Shown: piece by piece, positions 9,065-18,856 of the stretch
How positions within the stretch are numbered: position 1 is the first letter of the stretch
Layout: every line of letters starts with the position of its first letter
Origin: Thermomucor indicae-seudaticae
Taxonomy: Eukaryota > Mucoromycota > Mucoromycetes > Mucorales > Lichtheimiaceae
Length of the DNA stretch: 32,777 nt
Assembly (NCBI GenBank): GCA_000787465.1
Contig: JSYX01000007.1
Location: 1 to 32,777, forward strand
Direction: 5' to 3'
The notes under the pieces: model-generated
What the model was told of the DNA's origin: nothing
The model's input: only the letters and a program-made list of their open reading frames with translations
Database searches by the model: none
Made by a program: the position numbers and the translations under genes

Positions 9065-10884
9065 ATTTTTCCCTTATCAAATGTAATTTTATTGACCAAG
9101 AAATGTTATCCTTCTCTCAGATATAAATAAGAAGTGCTCTCTCATAATAAAAAAAAGAATCGATTATTCGAGTTTCAAAGGATTTACTGCCTTCGTCTTC
9201 TTTATTACTGTTTTCCATCTTATCGAGAACACAGACAGTGCATTTATCTTCATGGGTATGCAAGCATTATATGTACATCATCGATAGAGGAGGACTAAAA
9301 GGTTCACCTTCGGTAGGCTTGAAAGCCACGCTTTTGGTTATGGATCGACCAAGCACGTACGTCTGCAGGCTTAAAGAACCAGACCTCGTTTTTATCTCAG
9401 AAGTCACCTCACGTTTGCTCCAGAAATGGTCTCCTTGCTTTGCATTGTCTGGCAAGCAAAACAAGTTATTAGAGCTCGAACTGAAGAATAACTGGACTGG
9501 GACAGGACTGTGGGATTCCCACCTCAAGTTCGAGCCCTACAAGTTATCAAAGAAAATCTGCACGCCATTGCACTTAAAAAGATTCAAGGCTCAAGTTTGA
9601 CCACACGACATGCGCGATGAGCCCACCTTTAAGGCCATCAAAGCGTCTAAAACCAAATTAAAGTTCTCACATATACCACTCTTTTGATTGTATCTTTAGC
9701 CTTGTACAGCGTATATATTTAGTCCATTTCATGCATAGGTTTATCCAACTCCCAAATGCAGGACGCAAAACGCGACTCTGTTGTCCGTCTGCAAGTCGTG
9801 CGACTTTGCGAATATGGTCAAAGCTAAAGTCTGTGGATTGACCGTACAAATTCATGCGACACTGCACATATTGCAAGTGCTATGTAGGCTTTGCCACGAC
9901 TGCAGATTCAATAAGATCTTTAACATTCTATGCTTATCGATTGCAAATTGTCAAAGGTAAGGATAATGAAAAAAGCATCAAATAACAGAAGTCGGCGGCG
10001 TCCGGTCTTGCTTACCACGACGCACTCTGTTAACGCAGCCAAAGGCAATTTGGTCAGTGAGGCGCGTTCATAGTTGTATCAGTTTTATACAACTTTTTGC
10101 TTTGTACCCGTTTTTGCGTATGCAGTATATAGCACATACACGCCGCGCTAACGTGAAAGTATAGAATCAAATCTCCCTTGGTGTAAACCGTACGTGCAAA
10201 CTAGTCTTCCCTCAGTATAATAATAAAACTTTGGTAGCTGGCGCAAACTGAAGCGCAAAGTAAAAAGAAAGATCCAGTATTCGTGTATTACAGGTTTTAT
10301 CTACAATAGCAGAGGGCTGCAAAGAATACGTACGAGTAAAAGGAAGATTCGAACAAAGTAGGAAGTTGTCGCAATGGGAAGATCCGTTTGAATACTTTGG
10401 CTTTATATGACCAGTTCAATAACTTTACCCACACCTCCGACCCCTCTCCGAACGAGGCAGCCCTGGAGTCATACGTCAAATCTCATTTTTGCCCACCACT
10501 GCCCGAACGCTCCCAACCCAGCCGTCCGGAAATGAAGAGGGCAAACCAAGATATCATAAAGTTAGTACAAGATCCATCTAAGAGGCTAATACCTAATTGC
10601 CTAACATCAAGCAGCATAGCACCAGTATCGGTTAGCACACATCCACCCCCCTGCCAATTAGGCCCTGACCATCTCAGCGAAGAGGGAAAACCCGTCGTGA
10701 GCATTCACTACAACATCATATCTACACATGAAACCAAAGGCAGACTCTTGGCAAAATCTTGCTTTTGCTTGCATGACTTTTCTGCTGCTGTATGCATGGA
10801 CTTCGTTTCCCGGCAGGCTAAGGGACGTGGCAGTTAAGCCATCAGTTTTTCACTTGTGCTTTGAATAGGCATACCTTTATTCGG
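9065..10884. other. gene-poor stretch with two unrecognised open frames
   Basis: It starts with the 3' flank of the aldo-keto reductase gene. Two plus-strand open frames are the only coding candidates: 9238-9600 (first ATG inside) and 10388-10837 (no early ATG, Pro/Ser-rich). Neither shows a known domain, splice pattern or neighbour that suggests a job. The region may contain eroded transposon sequence, but no transposase, reverse transcriptase or LTR is visible. Confidence 0.4.
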
Positions 10885-11035
10885 TTATAATAGGGCGTTT
10901 CAGTAGTTTTTTTTGTAGATTGTAGATTGTAGAACTGTAGAAGGCCCGAAAATTTTTATAGAAGAGCTTGTAGAAGACTGCGGGACTTCTACAGTGCTGC
11001 AATCTACAAAAAACTACTGAAAGCCCCTATTATTA
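10885..11035. mobile_element. about 150-bp foldback / MITE-like element
   Basis: The two ends are long inverted repeats. The left arm (10885-10922) runs from TTATAATAGGG through TTTCAGTAGTTTTTT to GTAGATTG. The right arm (11000-11035) is its reverse complement with small indels. A second inner inverted pair, CTGTAGAAG (10934-10942) and CTTCTACAG (10986-10994), extends with adjoining GCCCG/CGGGA, so nearly the whole unit folds into one long hairpin. It has no coding capacity. The termini lie in a TA-rich context, but a clear target-site duplication cannot be defined. Size and structure fit a non-autonomous DNA transposon (MITE). Confidence 0.75.
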
Positions 11036-11189
11036 AACGGTCATACTTAATGTCGCGGTTTGAGTCAGGTTTGAACCTTGGGAGGGCTTCTCAGTAACTA
11101 GAGCACATCTTGGGAGTGATTATCATCCTGACGTTTGGATACGAGAAGCGACGCCTTGAACTTTGGAAGTAAACAAAAGAGAGGAAACA

Positions 11190-11621
11190 ATGCTTCCAGC
11201 GCTTCGAATAATGTACACTGAAACAGTTTTTGGCAAGGCAAGAATTTCATCACAGGGTCTGAAGCCTTCAAGACTGGCAAGAATAAAGCCCTACTTGCTT
11301 CGTGATGGAAAGCTTTCTCAGAAATGGGCAACATGTAGGATGTACATAAACCAGTTGACAGTGGCGCAAAATCGTTTCCCTGAGGACGCCAGAATAGAAG
11401 TGGCCTTACGCGAATCAAGTACTTATGCCAGCGACAATTGGAAAAGCAAAATCGCAGAATTTAAGGCTAAACACAGTACGTCTCCCCTACAAAAAATGCC
11501 CTTCGGGGCATACAGGATAAGCGTAAATGACTGTTTGAAGCAAAACGACAAATGGCAAATTGTCGTATCTCTTTTGCGTAAATCATTCTTGTATATCACT
11601 GGAAATTTTAATAAAGAATAA
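11190..11621 (+). CDS. hypothetical protein, 143 aa, unrecognised
   Basis: The frame runs from ATG 11190 to TAA 11619-11621. It is basic, rich in Lys, Arg and Ser, with no membrane segment, signal peptide or recognised motif. It follows the foldback element by about 150 bp. Two strong inverted repeats lie inside its 3' half (11496-11511 and 11545-11566). The reverse strand is also open for over 100 codons in part of it, so coding status is doubtful. It could be a lineage-specific gene, a transposon relic or chance. Confidence 0.3.
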   Translation: MLPALRIMYTETVFGKARISSQGLKPSRLARIKPYLLRDGKLSQKWATCRMYINQLTVAQNRFPEDARIEVALRESSTYASDNWKSKIAEFKAKHSTSPLQKMPFGAYRISVNDCLKQNDKWQIVVSLLRKSFLYITGNFNKE

Positions 11622-11733
11622 GCCTGTAATAAGAAGGACAGACACAGTGATAAATGCGGCTTTTTGTCCGTTTAGAAGTGACGATCAAGAATTTAAAAAA
11701 GTTTCGTATATGCTCAAGCTGGAAGGCACGACG

Positions 11734-11797
11734 ACGCGAAAAACGCGCCAATTTTACGCGTTAATTTGCTAATTTCCAAATATGGAGCGCGTTTTTT
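11734..11797. promoter_or_regulatory. cluster of MCB/SCB-like G1/S motifs upstream of the 11861 gene
   Basis: Within 64 bp there are ACGCGAA (11734-11740), ACGCG (11743-11747), ACGCGT (11756-11761) and AACGCGC on the minus strand (around 11787-11793). ACGCGT is the MluI cell-cycle box and CGCGAAA the Swi4/Swi6 box of fungal G1/S promoters. They lie about 65-130 bp before the ATG. The density in otherwise AT-rich sequence suggests MBF/SBF-type control. The motifs are seen; their function is inferred. Confidence 0.55.
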
Positions 11798-11860
11798 GGG
11801 AATCAAAGGAAAAACGGGTTTCCCCAATGCCGCTTCTTTCTTTCTTTTCCATAGTGTCTA

Positions 11861-12903
11861 ATGTCTCATCGCAGCACCTCGCACTTTAGGCGCATCAGTG
11901 AAGGGCTTGATCTTGACGATTCTACACCATCGACAAACCGCCGCCCCACCATTACGCCTTCCAGCAGATTGTCGCAACTCAGTCTCAATCCGGATTCGAC
12001 GCATAATAATAATGGCCAAACAAAGCCTTATCCATATCAAATAAGGGTATCTGATTTCAAAGCCAAAGTGAAACGCGCAATGGCCGGTTCCGAAGACGAC
12101 GCTTGTCTCCAAGATCATCCCAACTTGGCCATGGTTTTGGGAAATGACAAGATTACTTTCGACCCCCACTATGCAATGGTATGCACCATTAGTGTTTTTT
12201 TGTTTGTCCTAAATTAAGGTTATTCATTGTTTCCGGATAGAACGCACAGACGATGTCTGCATTCAATGACACAGACGAGGATGATTCCTCTTTGGCACAA
12301 AGCTATTCTCCGGAAAGATCACTATCAGCCTCACCTGATGACCACTTCATGATGAAGCATCTGTGTGCCGACGTGGATGTGAAAATGTGCGACGCTTTAA
12401 CTGACAAACTCCTGGACGAGAACTACAAAATTGAGAACCCTCTGAAAATGCAAGAAGAGGATTTGGACATAGATCTACCAGAACCGGTAGTTTTTGTGGA
12501 TGAGCATTACGACCCGTCTACTGAATGGCTGAACCATATCTACGAAGATGATATTGACTTGGACGCACTCGTCAATGAGTCTTCCGATGATGATGAGGAG
12601 GAGTACGACGACGCCGAAAATCGACCACCGCGCGCATGGCGAAATCGATGCAAACGAAGCAAAGCTGAAGTTCAGAAATCATCAACACAGAGCAGCACCA
12701 GCACTGCGAAAAGGATACCATTGCAGGAGCTCCCTGTAGAAGATAGTGATGATGACGCGCCAATGAAAAAGAAGAAAGCCTTGGGCTGTAGCGCTTCATC
12801 ATCATCAGCAGCAGCATCTACAAGCTCACGACCGAAAACTATACGATTCATGCGATCGCTTTCACCGACGCGTGATTCGAACAAAGGGAAAGCACCCGCC
12901 TAG
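11861..12903 (+). CDS. acidic, largely disordered protein of unknown function, two exons
   Basis: Exons 11861-12178 and 12241-12903 join in phase to 326 aa; the intron runs from GTATGC to GGATAG. The first third is Ser/Thr/Pro-rich and basic. The middle holds a conserved-looking patch (MCDALTDKLLDENYKIENPL, then LPEPVVFVDEHYDPSTEWL). An acidic stretch (SSDDDEEEYDD) follows, then a Lys/Arg-rich and Ser-rich tail with a possible nuclear signal (KKKK). Candidate proline-directed phosphosites occur (SPER, ASPDD, SPTR). No enzymatic domain is seen. The upstream G1/S motif cluster suggests a cell-cycle or chromatin role. Securin was considered, but no canonical RxxL destruction box or KEN box was found. 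Confidence 0.8.
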
Positions 12904-13260
12904 CTTTTCTATGCACTCAATTTAACTCTCGTATTCTCATTTGCACACACACAGACACACAAACAATATTATCCTTCGGATAACGTCGCAACTTGCATAT
13001 TCCATATCACGCTCGAACACTTCAACAGAACCCTTTGGTCAACTCTTCCCTCTTACTTTCGCTCCATGCTTTACTGGCTTGTACAGTTTCCTCCCCAAAT
13101 CCGCTGTATGATTTCTTTTGCAAACTCTCTTAAATGAAATTCTCTATATGATCATGTAACATTTGCTGCATATGTTTATTCAGAGGTTGATTACACTCCT
13201 TGAAAGATTTGTATATGAAACTGCGTCTGGTACAAAAGTATGCTTGCTGAGGATATGCTT
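12904..13260. other. 3' flanks of two convergent genes
   Basis: This lies between the stop codons of the acidic-protein gene and the PPR gene. It is pyrimidine-rich with a short CA repeat (around 12943-12963). No gene is seen. Confidence 0.6.
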
Positions 13261-15318
13261 CTATTTTTCATCAATGACTGCGTCTTCTATACTTGTTGCA
13301 TTCCGTAACCTTTCCTGCTCTTGTTGCTCGAGCTCTATTAGTCGGGGTATATCTTGTTTGCGCTGTGCACGAATGGCGGCAAATGATTCGGTAAGGCCAA
13401 GCTGTTCACAGGCATCCAGAGCCAGTGAATAACTAACGTTATCCGGTTGGACCTTCAATGACTTAATATCTTGCCATACGTTCATGACTTGGGTGACTTG
13501 TCCTGCATCCGATAATGATCTCATGATACCATTATATACAGTGACCGGAAGAGGAGTCCGTGACTCCTTTGCATGTTCATAGACTGTCATGGCTTGTCGC
13601 AGCTGCCCGCACGCGCTGAGGGTGTTGATGAGGATAGAATAAGTGGCGAAGTCCGGCTTTGTCTTCCACCGTTTACCGACTTTCATCCTCTTGTACATAC
13701 TCAACATCTTTTGGACTTGTTTTGGAACGTGTTGTCTGTTGTCCGTCATCCATGAGCTGCTCTGATGTCGCACTAATGGACGGACCTGCTTTGAAAGCAT
13801 TGCCAGCAGAATGTTGTAGCTACGCGTATCTGGCGATACACCGAGAGATACCATTTTATCCCAAAGCTCTTCAGCATATTCCAAGGCAGCCTTGTGCGTT
13901 CTCTGCTTTCTTGCAAGAAGACCAAGCAAAGCGTTCAGCGTAAAAGCGTTCGGCAAGATATCAAAACGCTCCATTTCCTTCAATACGTCAAATGTTTTTT
14001 CCAGACTCTCGCCTTTTGTGCATGCAGCAATAAGTGTGGTGAAGATCACCACATCCGGTCGAATTCCTTGATCTTTCATATCCTCATACAGTTCGAACAC
14101 GGCCTCGGGCGGTGATGCTTCATCTTTGACAAGAGAATCCATCACAATGCTATAGCTACACACGTCAGGCGCCACGTTATCGTTCAGCATCTGTCGGAAT
14201 ATATCAAATGCGCTCTCGAAATCGTTCCTTTTCACATAATCCGTCATTAACGTGTTGTAGTCACGTGAAACTAACGGTATCCCGCCTTTTTTCATCTCTT
14301 CCAAAATCCTCTTGGGCTCCCAGCCCATAGCCGTGTAATGGCTAGCATTAGGCTCCACATTAGAATTCCGCAAATCTCGATAAACCGAAAGCGTTTCTTC
14401 CTCTAAATTATGTCGTGCCAATATGGACAGTAGAATGTGAAACGTAGCTGCTGTAGGTGCCACATTCGCTTGCCGCATTTGCTTATAAACCGACAGTGCC
14501 CCGTCTGGCTGTTCAGCCGCACCGTATGCCTCAATCATGGCATTATAGACGGCATCATCCGTCGGCAGGTCCTTCTTTTGCGAAAACACGGCAAAGTACG
14601 TTCGAGCGCTGTCCAAGTCACGGAGTGTCGTAAAAGACGCAATAAGATCACGATACGCATAGGCTGACTCTGGCCACATGTTGTTCTCACGCATCGCATT
14701 GTACAAGTTGTGCAGATCACCGGGATTACCGAGGGCACCGATTCCCAGCGTTAAAGTACGTACCGTCACCTCGTCTGGCTGATAGTTGGACCGAATCATG
14801 CCGTCGACCACGAGTTTGGCTGATTTCAGATCGTTGTGAATGATGAATAAATGAATCAGCATATTGCAGCCACGGACAAATGTTCTTGGGTTCATGTTTC
14901 GTCGGTGCACCTCCCGTAAGATGCTCTGTAATCGCTCGATGGCCGATCTGTTGGCCTCTTCCTTCTTTATCCGAGCACAAAGGGTAATGAAATCCTGATC
15001 AGTCAATTCACCCTTGTTTTCCACTCGCTGACAATACTCGGCCCAGAGGTCACTAAGTGGTTGCGAAAAATTGAGTGTCGCAACCGATTCGTACTGTTTA
15101 TCCACAGATACACGATCGGATTGCTCTTCTTTCTTTGTGTGTGATTTTAGTTGCTCCGTTGCCATTGCCGACATGCATCGAGATTGGGAAATTGATCGAT
15201 TACACAAAATGCCTTTTGTTGGAATGTGACGACCCTGTCGATAATCCATTGCCGATCTCGTCAACAAGCCGCGCCATAATGGCTGCCATATCCTGCTGGA
15301 ACTTCGTAACGTATTCAT
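13261..15318 (-). CDS. mitochondrial pentatricopeptide repeat (PPR) protein
   Basis: An intronless frame encodes 685 aa. The first about 50 residues are Arg/Ser-rich with almost no acid (SSSRIWQPLWRGLLTRSAMD), a typical mitochondrial presequence. From about residue 150 to 660, roughly 35-residue helical repeats occur with the PPR pattern. Examples are PDEVTVRTLTLGIGALGNPG, DDAVYNAMIEAYGAAEQPDG, PDVCSYSIVMDSL, PDVVIFTTLIAAC, PNAFTLNALLGLL, PDTRSYNILLAML and PDNVSYSLALDAC. PPR proteins bind specific organelle RNAs and act in processing, stability or translation. The target here is unknown. The C-terminus is a short Gln/Glu-rich helix. Its promoter is shared with MRE11, transcribed divergently. 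Confidence 0.93.
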   Translation of the reverse strand: MNTLRSSSRIWQPLWRGLLTRSAMDYRQGRHIPTKGILCNRSISQSRCMSAMATEQLKSHTKKEEQSDRVSVDKQYESVATLNFSQPLSDLWAEYCQRVENKGELTDQDFITLCARIKKEEANRSAIERLQSILREVHRRNMNPRTFVRGCNMLIHLFIIHNDLKSAKLVVDGMIRSNYQPDEVTVRTLTLGIGALGNPGDLHNLYNAMRENNMWPESAYAYRDLIASFTTLRDLDSARTYFAVFSQKKDLPTDDAVYNAMIEAYGAAEQPDGALSVYKQMRQANVAPTAATFHILLSILARHNLEEETLSVYRDLRNSNVEPNASHYTAMGWEPKRILEEMKKGGIPLVSRDYNTLMTDYVKRNDFESAFDIFRQMLNDNVAPDVCSYSIVMDSLVKDEASPPEAVFELYEDMKDQGIRPDVVIFTTLIAACTKGESLEKTFDVLKEMERFDILPNAFTLNALLGLLARKQRTHKAALEYAEELWDKMVSLGVSPDTRSYNILLAMLSKQVRPLVRHQSSSWMTDNRQHVPKQVQKMLSMYKRMKVGKRWKTKPDFATYSILINTLSACGQLRQAMTVYEHAKESRTPLPVTVYNGIMRSLSDAGQVTQVMNVWQDIKSLKVQPDNVSYSLALDACEQLGLTESFAAIRAQRKQDIPRLIELEQQEQERLRNATSIEDAVIDEK

Positions 15319-15434
15319 TTGACTAATCGTCCCAAACTTAAAACAAGATCAAAAAGTGTTTGTTATTTTTCTGGCACGCTAAGTCCGAAAGCGGGGAGGC
15401 CGCCTCCATTTGCCGCTTCGCCCACCTGTCAAGC
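15319..15434. promoter_or_regulatory. 116-bp divergent promoter between the PPR gene and MRE11
   Basis: The two start codons point away from each other across only 116 bp, so both 5' UTRs and promoters must fit here. An alternative in-frame TTG/CTG extension of MRE11 reaches 15360 but lacks ATG and is not used. There is no TATA box. A GC-rich patch (GGGGAGGCCGCC) lies near the MRE11 side. Confidence 0.6.
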
Positions 15435-17090
15435 ATGACGGACGATGGGGACACATTCAAAATACTGGTGGCAACAGACAATCACTTGGGATATCTGGAG
15501 ACAGATCGTATTCGCGGCGATGACTCGTTTCGTGCCTTTGAAGAGATTCTGCAGCTAGCTGACAGGCACCAGGTCGACTTTATACTACTCGGGGGCGACC
15601 TTTTCCATGATAACCGACCGTCGCGTCACACTTTATATCGCGTAATGACACTGATTCGCCAGTATTGCTTTGGGAGTAAACCCTGTCAGTTTACCATCGC
15701 AAGCGATCAGAGCGTCAACTTTGTCAACCCGTTCAAGCACGCCAATGTCTTTGACCCGAACCTCAATGTCAGTTACCCCATCTTTTCCATTCACGGCAAT
15801 CACGACGATCCCATTGGTTTTGGTGACCTATGCGCGCTGGACCAACTGGCTGTGGCCGGTCTCGTCAATTATTTCGGAAGATCATACGACGTAGACAATA
15901 TCGAAATGCATCCGATATTGCTGCAAAAGGGCCAAACCCGGCTAGCCTTATATGGACTCGGCAACATTCGCGACGAGCGTCTGCATCGCGCTTGGGTCGA
16001 TGGACAGGTTTCCTTTGTCCGCCCGCGAGACGAGGGCGATGGCGCGCTGTGGTTGCGGGATGCATTTAACCTGTTTGTTCTGCACCAGAATCGAGCACGC
16101 CGTGGGCCCAAATCGTATATTCCTGAAGAGTTCCTGGATGACTTTCTGGATCTTGTTATTTGGGGTCATGAGCACGACTGCCGAATTGATCCCGAACATT
16201 GCAGCGGGATTGATATCACACAGCCTGGATCCTCTGTTGCAACGAGTTTAGCAGACGGCGAAGCCATACCCAAGCACGTTGGATTACTGACAATCACTGG
16301 CAGAGACTATAGACTGGAAAAAATCCGATTAGCTTCTGTGAGACCCTTTGAATTTACTACCATCGCCCTTTCGTGCGTGCCCGAACTCACAAACCCGTCC
16401 GATACCAAAGCCTGTGAACGGTATCTTGAGTCCGTCGTAGAAGACCTGATTCAACGCGCTCAAGAGTCGTGGCAAGAGCAGCAAGACCAGCTCTCGATCA
16501 GTAACAGTTTAAGCAGTCAACAGCAGGAAATGCCTCTACCATTAATCCGAATTCGTGTCGATTACAGTCAAGGTTTCGAGACTTTTAATACAAGGCTGTT
16601 TGCCAGAAAATTTCGAAATAGGGTTGCTAATCCTCTGGATATCCTGAAATTCTATCGATCGCGAACAACTTCAATAATAACACGTACTCAGAGAAGTGAA
16701 ACATCGTCACATGCACTAGCATCGGTCAGCGTACCTGAACGTCTAGAGACTGTCAAGATCGAGGATCTTTTAGATGAACTTTTGGGCAAAAAGCTAGAGT
16801 TACTGCCAGAAAACCAGCTGGCTGAAGTTACAAAGCAATTTGTTGAAAAGGACGACAGGGATGCAATGCCCAAGTTTGTAGAGGGCTCGTTACGACACCT
16901 TAAACGCAGTCTGGACAATATTCAAGAACGTGGACACATACAAGATCTCTCGGAAGATTATGTGAAACGGCGCGCCATCAGTGCTAAAGAAATACAGTAT
17001 GCCACCTATGACCGACAGCGTACGGGTAGTACCGCAAGAAACTCACCAGTGCAGGAGGATGACAACTCAAGTCACTCCAGTGAGGACTAG
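15435..17090 (+). CDS. MRE11: MRE11 double-strand break repair nuclease
   Basis: This is the catalytic subunit of the MRE11-RAD50-NBS1 complex, a Mn-dependent exo/endonuclease that senses and processes DNA breaks. It is intronless, 551 aa from ATG 15435. All phosphoesterase motifs are intact: ATDNHLG (Asp15, His17), GGDLFHDN (Asp55, Asn60), IHGNHDDP (Asn122, His123), LHQNR (His217) and WGHEHDC (His245, His247). The capping domain and a coiled segment (LEKIRLASVRPF onward) follow. At 551 aa it is clearly shorter than human (708) and yeast (692). It ends in a Ser/Asp tail without the Gly-Arg-rich motif and DNA-binding tail seen in animals. Whether a downstream exon was missed is unclear; no obvious donor lies before the stop. 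Confidence 0.97.
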   Translation: MTDDGDTFKILVATDNHLGYLETDRIRGDDSFRAFEEILQLADRHQVDFILLGGDLFHDNRPSRHTLYRVMTLIRQYCFGSKPCQFTIASDQSVNFVNPFKHANVFDPNLNVSYPIFSIHGNHDDPIGFGDLCALDQLAVAGLVNYFGRSYDVDNIEMHPILLQKGQTRLALYGLGNIRDERLHRAWVDGQVSFVRPRDEGDGALWLRDAFNLFVLHQNRARRGPKSYIPEEFLDDFLDLVIWGHEHDCRIDPEHCSGIDITQPGSSVATSLADGEAIPKHVGLLTITGRDYRLEKIRLASVRPFEFTTIALSCVPELTNPSDTKACERYLESVVEDLIQRAQESWQEQQDQLSISNSLSSQQQEMPLPLIRIRVDYSQGFETFNTRLFARKFRNRVANPLDILKFYRSRTTSIITRTQRSETSSHALASVSVPERLETVKIEDLLDELLGKKLELLPENQLAEVTKQFVEKDDRDAMPKFVEGSLRHLKRSLDNIQERGHIQDLSEDYVKRRAISAKEIQYATYDRQRTGSTARNSPVQEDDNSSHSSED

Positions 17091-17189
17091 ATTTCACCCA
17101 TCCATATGTACATAAACAAATATTTGCATTTTCCTTTTTCGCGTAGCATATTTATTCATCTTTGCATGCAATCGTTCACCTAGTAAAAC

Positions 17190-17777
17190 CTTTACCTGTT
17201 CCCCAGTTAGCTCGTACTGGGTTTTCTCAAATAAATTGCGGTAAGAGAGCCTCTCGCGCAATAGACATGCTGTATTCAGCGGCGAGAGTGATGTGCATTT
17301 GGAGCTCTGCTACAGCTCGCTCCTGCGCTGCTTCTTTCACTCGCAGTCCATCCCGGGTCTCCAGGAGCTAATGCGAAGTGATGTTTATCAAAAGCCACGT
17401 TCGCCTCAAGACGGCGGTACGTAGCAGGTAATCACTGTCAATCATTTTCATGGCCAGCGGGAAATCGCAGTAACTTTCAACTGCTTTAAACCTGCTACGG
17501 CTTCTTTGCACCCCTCTATTACTGCTTATCCGGCAGACGACCTGTATCCGACTGTCTTGAAATAAGCTACAGGCCCTAACGCGTAATTCTCTTTTTTCCC
17601 TATCCAGTGCTTAAGCCACTCCATGTTTCCTGGTGAGGAATTTCGAAATAGACTGTCTACCATAGTTAATTTGACTAACATCTTTTTGACTAATGGGAGC
17701 ACCACCGTTATATATTCGCTTCGAACGGCCCAACACTGAGTGAAACTGACTATATAGTCAACGTCTGGGGCCCCCAT
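17190..17777 (-). pseudogene. decayed unrecognised coding remnants
   Basis: On the minus strand several protein-like stretches occur in different frames, separated by stops and frame changes. One is an 83-codon frame from 17777 to 17526. The next is a segment with SYCDFPLAMKMIDSDYLLRT. The last has TRDGLRVKEAAQERAVAELQ followed by an alternating helix (17375-17230). Composition is coding-like and the order is collinear, as in an eroded gene. No family is recognised. Its neighbour is the 3' flank of MRE11. Confidence 0.35.
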
Positions 17778-18856
17778 TCTCGAAGCCCTCTTCCGGAAAT
17801 CGGAACTAGGATGAGCGTGGTGGGAGATGTGGTGCGGCGGATTTTTTCTTTACCATCGATGATCGTGCTGAGCTTGCCAAGTATAGATCCCATCAAATCA
17901 GTATAAAAGCTTAATGGATTTCAAAAATAAACACCAGAGTTTTTCCCTCTCTCTCTTCTTCCACGCTACGTATCCTAGTCCACGAATAGAGACTGGATTT
18001 ACAGAGTTAGTTGAGCAAAAGAATCCCGTTACGATTCGATCAAGAGACTCAGACGTGTTGTTATGGCCCCATTCACTATCTCAAGTTATCCTTCCACAAC
18101 TTTTTCACAGCCATAGTACAGAGACATACAACGCAACTTCATTCTCCTGTGACTAATTTTATAGGGAAGAAACGCACTGTGTTCCTGCTAAAGCGTCCAG
18201 TTATAGTTCGACCGAAGCAGCCTGCATCGAAGCAGAGTTAGGACTTGTGGAGAATGGTCAGGAGTATGCTACCGTGACGTCTGTCGCGCGTTCCCGAAGC
18301 CTGTAAAAAGTTTGCACCGACCGAACAAAACTGCTGGTGGAGGGAAAACACATCCTGGATTGGTTGGCCGAGACCGGTGTGAATAATGTTTACCTGCTGC
18401 CTGTCTCAGGTAAGAAGCAGGCGTGTTCATGCGGGCTTCTCATATAAAGGCCAATTTCATTTTAGGACTGGAGCTTCGAATGATCACCCTCAGCATATCG
18501 GCGGATGCAGACACCCTCGAGACCGTAGTAGTACCTGTAAATCGGAAAAGTTTCAAAGATTTCAGACGGTCAATTTTGCTATAGCTTCTGGCATACCAAG
18601 TAAGCTTCGCTGTCATCGCCAATCGGGTTCTCTCTTACCGTAGTTTGTTTGGAAAAATCGAGTATTTTTCTCTGGAATGCCCATTTTTGCTCTTTCGGAG
18701 TCAAACATACTTCCTTTGCGTTGTAAATCAAGCGAAGTAGGGGGAGAGAATACGCGAACAAAAAAGGGATAAATTTCATACTCGCTCATATAAAGCATTC
18801 TGTCGTAAGCATTTGCGAGGACGTTGTTCTTTTTTAGTTTTAGTAACCCTTTTATT
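17778..18856. other. intergenic/decayed, no intact gene
   Basis: Only short frames are present. One plus-strand stretch around 18308-18410 reads coding-like (LLVEGKHILDWLAETGVNNV) but is flanked by stops and not assignable. The final part before 18857 holds the 5' region of the membrane-protein gene, including an acceptor-like TTTTTTAG, so an untranslated upstream exon is possible. Confidence 0.4.

Noticed and set aside
11861..12903. Securin (Cut2/Pds1) identity for the acidic protein
   Set aside because: Acidic composition and G1/S motifs fit, but there is no canonical RxxL destruction box or KEN box, and RLSQL has the wrong spacing.
13573..14667. Plus-strand frames of 60-94 codons opposite the PPR gene
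   Set aside because: They are shadows of the long minus-strand PPR frame, with Cys/Ser-rich composition and no family match.
15360..15434. MRE11 start upstream of 15435 in the same open frame
   Set aside because: There is no in-frame ATG in that stretch, and ATG 15435 places the first catalytic motif at residue 15, as in the family.
15830..16251. Frames on both strands rich in Arg/Pro over MRE11
   Set aside because: They are out-of-phase readings of the intact MRE11 coding sequence, whose catalytic motifs are all in one frame.
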